In this document: positions 6,571 through 10,523 of the stretch, piece after piece
How positions within the stretch are numbered: position 1 is the stretch's first letter
Layout: each line of letters begins with the position of its first letter
NCBI GenBank assembly: GCA_003451715.1
Contig: DMJN01000164.1
Span: 1-10,523, forward strand
Reading direction: 5' to 3'
Source of the DNA: Gammaproteobacteria bacterium
GTDB lineage: Bacteria; Pseudomonadota; Gammaproteobacteria; Pseudomonadales; Pseudohongiellaceae
DNA: 10,523 nucleotides
Position numbers and translations under genes: made by a program
The notes under the pieces: model-generated
Databases searched by the model: none
What the model was told of the DNA's origin: nothing
Seen by the model: the letters and a program-made list of their open reading frames with translations, nothing else

Positions 6571-7443
6571 TTAGGGAATCTGCCAGGCAGTTAACCAGCG
6601 CTGAGTTGTTTTTGTGAATCCCATGGATTGCAGTAATTCGCGTTCCATGCCCGGCATATGGGCGGCACCATAAAACAGGCTAATCGCTCGATTTGAGTTG
6701 TCTGCCAGTGTTTCTTGGAGAACCTGCAATGCCACGCTGTTGCGATCTCCAAGCAGGGTGAGCTGATTCTCCAGTTCAGCCCCGATGATTACTCCACCAC
6801 TGCGCCCAAGTTCCTCAGCAAATAGAAACTTGAAGGCGGTTCGTTTATCTTCTGCTGCTAATGCATTCATCACAGATATAATATTGAACGACGAGGATTG
6901 GGTGCCGTTCGCCAATGCAGCCTGTTCCGTTGCAATTTGTGCAAGTGCAAGATTTAAGAACATCGAGAAAAAATTTTCATTCTTAGCCAGCATAATCTGT
7001 CGTAGCTGCTCTGGGTTCAGGTCGGCATGCTGAAAATTACCGGGTGAGTAATCGATCTGTTCCAATTGAAAATCCAGTTGTAGAAAATTCGCCAGGGCAC
7101 GCTGCATAAAACTCACAGAGGAAACATCAGGCTGCTTCGTTCCTGGTTGTGGCCGCTGATCTGCTTCGGCAACCAATTCATACAGCACCACATGGCGCGT
7201 TCTAAAGTGCTCGTTCAGCTGCTGGAAGTAAGACTTCTCTGCGATATGGATCGCTGAGACTAACTCGACGCTCACACCAAGATCATTCTCATAAGTAGTG
7301 ATGGCTGTTTGTAATTCACCTTCCCAGGTAGCGTCACCGGGCTGAAAACGGACAAACAGCGAAGTCTCATCCAGACTTTGTGCGATCGACGAAGCTGGGT
7401 AATGAACCAGTAATGCACTTACTATCGTTAATAGAATTCGCAT
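6571..7443 (-). CDS. Secreted TraB/GumN (TIKI-superfamily)-like protein
   Basis: A 290-residue protein with an N-terminal signal peptide (core LLTIVSALLV, cleavage after SIA near 21). It resembles the TraB/PrgY/GumN group of the TIKI superfamily. A His in VSAIHIAEKSYF (H66) is followed by an acidic residue in VVLYEL (E89). A C-terminal GAAHMPGMERELLQSMGF places H262 in the GxxH box that closes the domain. The first box reads SAIH rather than the usual GxxH. Animal Tiki proteins are metal-dependent proteases, and bacterial members are mostly uncharacterised, so a hydrolase role is only an inference. The central region (about 95-240) is helical and I do not recognise it. It begins 14 bases after the GST stop, so it is the third gene of the operon. 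The Shine-Dalgarno is weak, which suggests dependence on coupling. No strong terminator follows; only a weak AGGC/GCCT stem is visible. Confidence 0.65.
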   Translation of the reverse strand: MRILLTIVSALLVHYPASSIAQSLDETSLFVRFQPGDATWEGELQTAITTYENDLGVSVELVSAIHIAEKSYFQQLNEHFRTRHVVLYELVAEADQRPQPGTKQPDVSSVSFMQRALANFLQLDFQLEQIDYSPGNFQHADLNPEQLRQIMLAKNENFFSMFLNLALAQIATEQAALANGTQSSSFNIISVMNALAAEDKRTAFKFLFAEELGRSGGVIIGAELENQLTLLGDRNSVALQVLQETLADNSNRAISLFYGAAHMPGMERELLQSMGFTKTTQRWLTAWQIP

Positions 7444-7457
7444 CGGTAATCGTTATG

Positions 7458-8135
7458 TCAGCTGGTTTCTTCGGTTCCACCGAATGGTGACAGACTCACG
7501 GTTAAGGTTTTCGGTCGGCGATCCGATGCCAGGTAGGCAGCGATGTGCGGTCGGCTCTCGATCATTTCCTTGAACTGACAGAGCTCTTCAAACTGTTGTA
7601 AGGTCTTCAATGAAAACGGACGGACATGGTCCAGAAAATGCCAGGCAATGATATCGACGAAGCTAAGACGGCTTCCAACCCAGAAACCACTGTCGATTGG
7701 ATTAGCCACAAGCAGATCCTGTAGTCGGGTCAACAACGGAGGCAGCTCGTCCTTCTCATAACCATCTCGAAGTTTTTCAAACTCAGGATTCCAGTAAAAG
7801 TCCGCGATATTGTTCTGCGCCTCGACAAAAGTCTCCTGCACCATGTCACATCGCACATGCTCCAGCAGCAAGTCGCCATACATATCGAACTTTCTGCCGA
7901 GGTATCGGTAGATCGCATTGGTTTGGTTGAGTAGCAGCTCGCCTTCTTCATAGACTGGTATCTGCCCGAAGGTGAAGTTTAATTTCAATTCGGGCCACTC
8001 ATCGATCGAAATGCGCCTTTCGGTATAAGGTGCACTGTTTTCTTCCAGGATGATACGAATGACTTCGGCCCGCCCGCGAACATCGAAGTAAGTAACATTC
8101 GGAATGAGAGATTCTTCAGTTAGCGGCTCTGTCAT
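7458..8135 (-). CDS. Glutathione S-transferase (sigma/pi-like)
   Basis: A 225-residue soluble GST with both usual domains. The thioredoxin-like N-terminal domain opens with TYFDVRGRAEVIRIIL. Its Y16 sits where the catalytic tyrosine of alpha/mu/pi/sigma GSTs lies, and this wording is closer to eukaryote-like sigma/pi GSTs than to bacterial beta GSTs, which use Cys. GQIPVYEEG (57-65) supplies the cis-proline (P60), and LNQTNAIYRYLG holds the glutathione gamma-glutamyl site, with Thr where Ser is usual. The all-helical C-terminal domain contains the folding motif SRLSFVDIIAWHFLD. It has no signal peptide. It probably conjugates or reduces electrophiles with glutathione; the substrate is unknown. 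It lies 29 bases after the alcohol dehydrogenase gene and 14 before the TraB-like gene, in one operon. Purine-rich AAGGAAAGGA upstream is somewhat distant from the ATG, but a nearer GGA is present. Confidence 0.9.
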   Translation of the reverse strand: MTEPLTEESLIPNVTYFDVRGRAEVIRIILEENSAPYTERRISIDEWPELKLNFTFGQIPVYEEGELLLNQTNAIYRYLGRKFDMYGDLLLEHVRCDMVQETFVEAQNNIADFYWNPEFEKLRDGYEKDELPPLLTRLQDLLVANPIDSGFWVGSRLSFVDIIAWHFLDHVRPFSLKTLQQFEELCQFKEMIESRPHIAAYLASDRRPKTLTVSLSPFGGTEETS

Positions 8136-8164
8136 GGTTTAGATCCATTTCCTTTCCTTAACTC

Positions 8165-9388
8165 TCAATTCCAGGCCAGCTCCAGTATTTCCCGAACCTG
8201 CTCCGCTGATTCCAATTTTCTAGGATTCCTACGCACCACCGGGTGCTGTATCGCTCTGGCGGCTATTTCATCGAGCTGATCCGGCTTCACTCCTACTTGT
8301 TTGAGAGTCGTTGGCAAGCCCAGATTACCGATGAGTGACTTAACAGCGGCACCCGCCCTAGTTTCAGAGGCTTGTTCTGACCCGTTTCCTGAATTCCCCA
8401 GCGCTTGAATAATTGGTTTCTGTAGGTCAGCAAATTGTTCTGCATTCCATTGTAGAACTGCCGGCAGCATAACACAGGAAGTATGCCCATGAGGCACACC
8501 ACAAAGACTACCGAGGATATATCCGATGCCATGACTGGCACCGTGAGCGACAGTTCCCAGACCACAGCAAGCCAACCAAACTGCCTGTTGATTCAGTGTG
8601 CGTGCCTGCTGGTTTTCTGGATCGGCACTGGTCAGAGGCAGTGATTCGGCGAACAATTTCATGGCGTGCAGGAAATGCCCATCGAGAAACGGATTGGTCT
8701 CAGGAGAACAGAACCCTTCGATGGCATGATCCAGAGAACGGATGGCTGTCGATAGCCATAACCATTGAGGCGTGTGTACCGCCAGCCCGGGATCGTAGAT
8801 GATGCATTGCGGGCACAGATCGGTGCCTCGGTATCCCTCTTTAGCCGAGCGGGATCGATCCAAGACACCAGCGTTGTTACTGAACTCGGCGCCGGATAGG
8901 GTCGTTGGAACAGCGATCTGCCTGATCTTGGAATGTTCAGAAAACAACGAATAATCACCAGCCTTCGATCCCCGACTGCCATCGGAGCGCTGGGCATATT
9001 CCAACAAGGCCTCTTCGGAATGGATATCCTGATCGATAGCGAGTTGAATTACCTTGCAGGCATCGATGATGGATCCGCCGCCGAGTGACACCAATAGATC
9101 GGCATCGACATCCCTGGCAGCTTGCAGCGCAACCAGCACTTCATCACGAGGAGTATGGGCAGATATGCTATCGAAGAGTCCCGCACAACGCGTGCCCAGC
9201 CGTTCCTGTAATTCTGCAAACTGATTGGTATGAGTAGCCAGACTGGCCGAAGCCACCAACAGGACTCGCTCCACCCCCATTCTGTTCACCAATCTCGGCA
9301 ATGCAGTCAGTACAGATTCACCGGTAATCACGGTGTCCAGTGCGCTGTAGTTAAATTCGTCAGGATTTGTTACCACGGTCTTATGCAC
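8165..9388 (-). CDS. Iron-containing alcohol dehydrogenase, maleylacetate-reductase-like
   Basis: A 407-residue member of the Fe-ADH family (PF00465). The N-terminal dinucleotide-binding part has the GGGSIIDACK motif at 103-112. IAVPTTLSGAEFSNNAGV (158-175) and the YDP at 198-200 are typical of the maleylacetate reductase side of the family. The C-terminal helical domain contains LDHAIEG with H221, then SHGIGYILG with H286 and GVPHGHTS with H300. These three align with the histidine ligands of FucO (H200, H263, H277). The fourth ligand, Asp in FucO, falls at R217 here, four residues before H221. The enzyme may therefore be metal-free or bind metal differently. It should interconvert an alcohol or enol with a carbonyl using NAD(P)H. 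It heads the operon with a GST and a TraB-like protein, and is divergent from the molybdenum hydroxylase genes. Confidence 0.9.
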   Translation of the reverse strand: MHKTVVTNPDEFNYSALDTVITGESVLTALPRLVNRMGVERVLLVASASLATHTNQFAELQERLGTRCAGLFDSISAHTPRDEVLVALQAARDVDADLLVSLGGGSIIDACKVIQLAIDQDIHSEEALLEYAQRSDGSRGSKAGDYSLFSEHSKIRQIAVPTTLSGAEFSNNAGVLDRSRSAKEGYRGTDLCPQCIIYDPGLAVHTPQWLWLSTAIRSLDHAIEGFCSPETNPFLDGHFLHAMKLFAESLPLTSADPENQQARTLNQQAVWLACCGLGTVAHGASHGIGYILGSLCGVPHGHTSCVMLPAVLQWNAEQFADLQKPIIQALGNSGNGSEQASETRAGAAVKSLIGNLGLPTTLKQVGVKPDQLDEIAARAIQHPVVRRNPRKLESAEQVREILELAWN

Positions 9389-9546
9389 TCACTATTCCAA
9401 GCAATTTCAGACCAGGCATTTTCCCACAGAGACCCCGGAATAACTAACTTGCAGCTTGTCGGGACCACCAAAATGTCATTGATGCCGGGAGCGCCCTGCT
9501 ATATCCTGCAATGATCATAAATGTGGACCCATTGAGGGGGACAGGA
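9389..9546. other. Divergent intergenic region between the ADH operon and iorAB-like genes
   Basis: These 158 bases should hold the promoters of both units. On the plus strand TTGATG (9479-9484) is followed 15 bases later by TATATC (9500-9505), a poor but possible promoter pair. A GAGGGGG at 9534-9540 serves the first plus-strand gene. No clear operator is recognised. Confidence 0.35.
9534..9540 (+). promoter_or_regulatory. Ribosome-binding site deciding the iorA-like start
   Basis: GAGGGGG lies six bases before the ATG at 9547. An upstream in-frame ATG at 9511 would place this purine run inside the coding sequence and add 12 residues not seen in the family, so 9547 is preferred. Confidence 0.7.
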
Positions 9547-10020
9547 ATGGCTACTTTCAAGGTAAATGGCGTCGAACAGTCGCTGGACATCGAAGCGGAT
9601 ATGCCGTTGCTGTGGGCGATCCGGGATGAGTTGGGTATGACCGGTACCAAGTTCGGTTGTGGCATCGGTAACTGCGGTGCCTGCACAGTCCATGTCAATG
9701 GCAATGCGGTGCGTAGCTGCACGACGCCCGTGAGCGCGGTTGAAGGTGCTGAAATCACCACCATTGAAGGTCTGGCTGTAGCCGCTGCAGGAAGCAACCC
9801 GGCCCCGCCGGATTTATCCGCCGTGCAGCGAGCCTGGATCGACAATCAGGTGCCGCAGTGTGGTTACTGTCAATCCGGCATGATCATGGCTGTTTCAGCA
9901 TTCCTGGTATCCAACCCTAATCCAAGTGATGCAGAAATCGATGCGGGAATTACCAATGTGTGTCGCTGTGGTTCATACCCACGGGTACGTAAGGCCATCC
10001 GCTCACTGGCCACGGCATAG
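9547..10020 (+). CDS. iorA: (2Fe-2S) small subunit of IorAB-type molybdenum hydroxylase
   Basis: A 157-residue iron-sulfur subunit of the xanthine oxidase superfamily, closest in design to isoquinoline 1-oxidoreductase alpha subunit. The N-terminal plant-ferredoxin-type cluster is ligated by C38, C43, C46 and C58 ([13 protein letters not shown], then RSC). The second, helical [2Fe-2S] domain uses C105, C108, C139 and C141 (QCGYCQSGM, then VCRCGSYPR). Q104 before the CGYC is the residue that contacts the molybdopterin cytosine dinucleotide in relatives. There is no signal peptide; such subunits are usually carried across the membrane together with the Tat-targeted large subunit. It passes electrons from the molybdenum site to an acceptor such as a cytochrome. 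The ATG was chosen by the ribosome-binding site at 9534-9540. The large-subunit gene begins 12 bases after its stop codon. The symbol reflects family resemblance; isoquinoline as substrate is not shown. Confidence 0.92.
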   Translation: MATFKVNGVEQSLDIEADMPLLWAIRDELGMTGTKFGCGIGNCGACTVHVNGNAVRSCTTPVSAVEGAEITTIEGLAVAAAGSNPAPPDLSAVQRAWIDNQVPQCGYCQSGMIMAVSAFLVSNPNPSDAEIDAGITNVCRCGSYPRVRKAIRSLATA

Positions 10021-10032
10021 AGGAGAATCGCC

Positions 10033-10523
10033 ATGAAAATGAACCGACGACGATTTATCCTCACTGGCGCCGCTGTAGGTGGTGGCGTACTCATCGGTTA
10101 CTCTGCGACGCGCACCAGCCGGCATCGGCGTGCCAATGACGACCTGGTGGAGGACAATGAACGCTACATCACCTCATTTATCAAGATCGAACCCGACAAC
10201 GCAATCACCATCTACGTACCGCATTCAGAAATGGGACAGGGTGTTCATACGTCGTTATCGATGATGGCCGCCGATGAACTGGACGCCAACTGGGAAGAAG
10301 TGAACATCGAACAGGCGCCTGCCATCGACCTGTTTGCCAACGGCGATCTGGTCAGGGGCTTCGCCACTGAATTTGGTGTGCCAAACTTCCTCATGGGTCT
10401 GGTGGGTGCAACTGCCTTCGCCGTGGCTGAGATCGGCAACCTGCAGACAACCGGTGGCAGTTCATCGGTGCGCTTCACCGGTGAATATGGCATGCGCACC
10501 GCCGGTGCCGCAGCCCGCCAACT
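10033..10523 (+). CDS. iorB: Molybdenum hydroxylase large subunit, IorB-type (partial, cut by right edge)
   Basis: The first 163 codons of the molybdopterin-binding subunit. A twin-arginine signal begins it: NRRRFIL at 4-10, then a Gly/Ala-rich hydrophobic stretch to about residue 24, indicating export of the folded cofactor-loaded enzyme to the periplasm. PHSEMGQGVHTSL (63-75, with MGQG at 67-70) and TGGSSSVR (140-147) are characteristic of the IorB/xanthine dehydrogenase molybdenum-binding family, whose full members are around 700 residues or more. AGGAG at 10021-10025, starting right after the small-subunit stop, sets the start. Such enzymes hydroxylate N-heterocycles or oxidise aldehydes using water and pass electrons via the 2Fe-2S subunit. 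The catalytic glutamate and most of the cofactor site lie beyond the window, so substrate cannot be judged. An accessory chaperone (XdhC/MobA-like) might be expected further right. Confidence 0.93.
   Translation, partial: MKMNRRRFILTGAAVGGGVLIGYSATRTSRHRRANDDLVEDNERYITSFIKIEPDNAITIYVPHSEMGQGVHTSLSMMAADELDANWEEVNIEQAPAIDLFANGDLVRGFATEFGVPNFLMGLVGATAFAVAEIGNLQTTGGSSSVRFTGEYGMRTAGAAARQ

Noticed and set aside
6545..6573. Terminator for the TraB-like gene
   Set aside because: Only a 4-bp AGGC/GCCT stem with an 8-base loop is visible; too weak to call.
9444..9845. 133-codon open frame on the minus strand
   Set aside because: Antisense to the 2Fe-2S subunit, whose eight cysteine ligands are intact.

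Overview
The window is an ordinary stretch of chromosome from a Gram-negative bacterium, most likely a gammaproteobacterium. The signs are several Sec signal peptides and lipoboxes, an outer-membrane beta-barrel protein, a SixA-type phosphatase, roughly balanced base composition, and tightly packed short operons with Shine-Dalgarno sequences. I cannot place it to genus. I see no insertion sequence, phage gene, CRISPR array, tRNA or rRNA, and no intergenic stretch exceeds 300 bases.

Left block (1-2596, all minus strand). In transcription order it holds a SixA-like histidine phosphatase, a c-type cytochrome lipoprotein, a ChaN-like secreted protein and the start of a DUF4159 protein that runs off the left edge. 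The first three overlap one another (a 4-base ATGA overlap, then 35 bases), so they form one translationally coupled unit. DUF4159 follows after 83 bases and may be part of it. Everything after the phosphatase is exported.

Middle block (2853-5832, plus strand). This carries a DUF481 outer-membrane barrel protein, a membrane-anchored FMN/3Fe-4S glutamate-synthase-like protein with no amidotransferase domain, and a periplasmic TPR protein. The block ends at a very strong bidirectional terminator (5925-5956). The terminator is shared with a convergent small lipoprotein gene (5984-6343, minus).

Right block (6571-10523). A minus-strand operon encodes an iron-type alcohol dehydrogenase of the maleylacetate-reductase-like kind, a cytosolic-type glutathione S-transferase and a secreted TraB/TIKI-superfamily protein. 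Divergent from it, on the plus strand, are the two subunits of an IorAB-type molybdenum hydroxylase. The small subunit is complete, and the large one begins with a twin-arginine signal and is cut by the right edge. Together these suggest oxidation and detoxification of aromatic or heterocyclic compounds, but the substrate cannot be read from the sequence.

I found no convincing new multi-gene system. The points most worth following up are the Arg at a metal-ligand position of the alcohol dehydrogenase, the orphan membrane-tethered glutamate-synthase domain, two secreted TIKI-superfamily proteins in one window, and a few RNA and operator-like structures.
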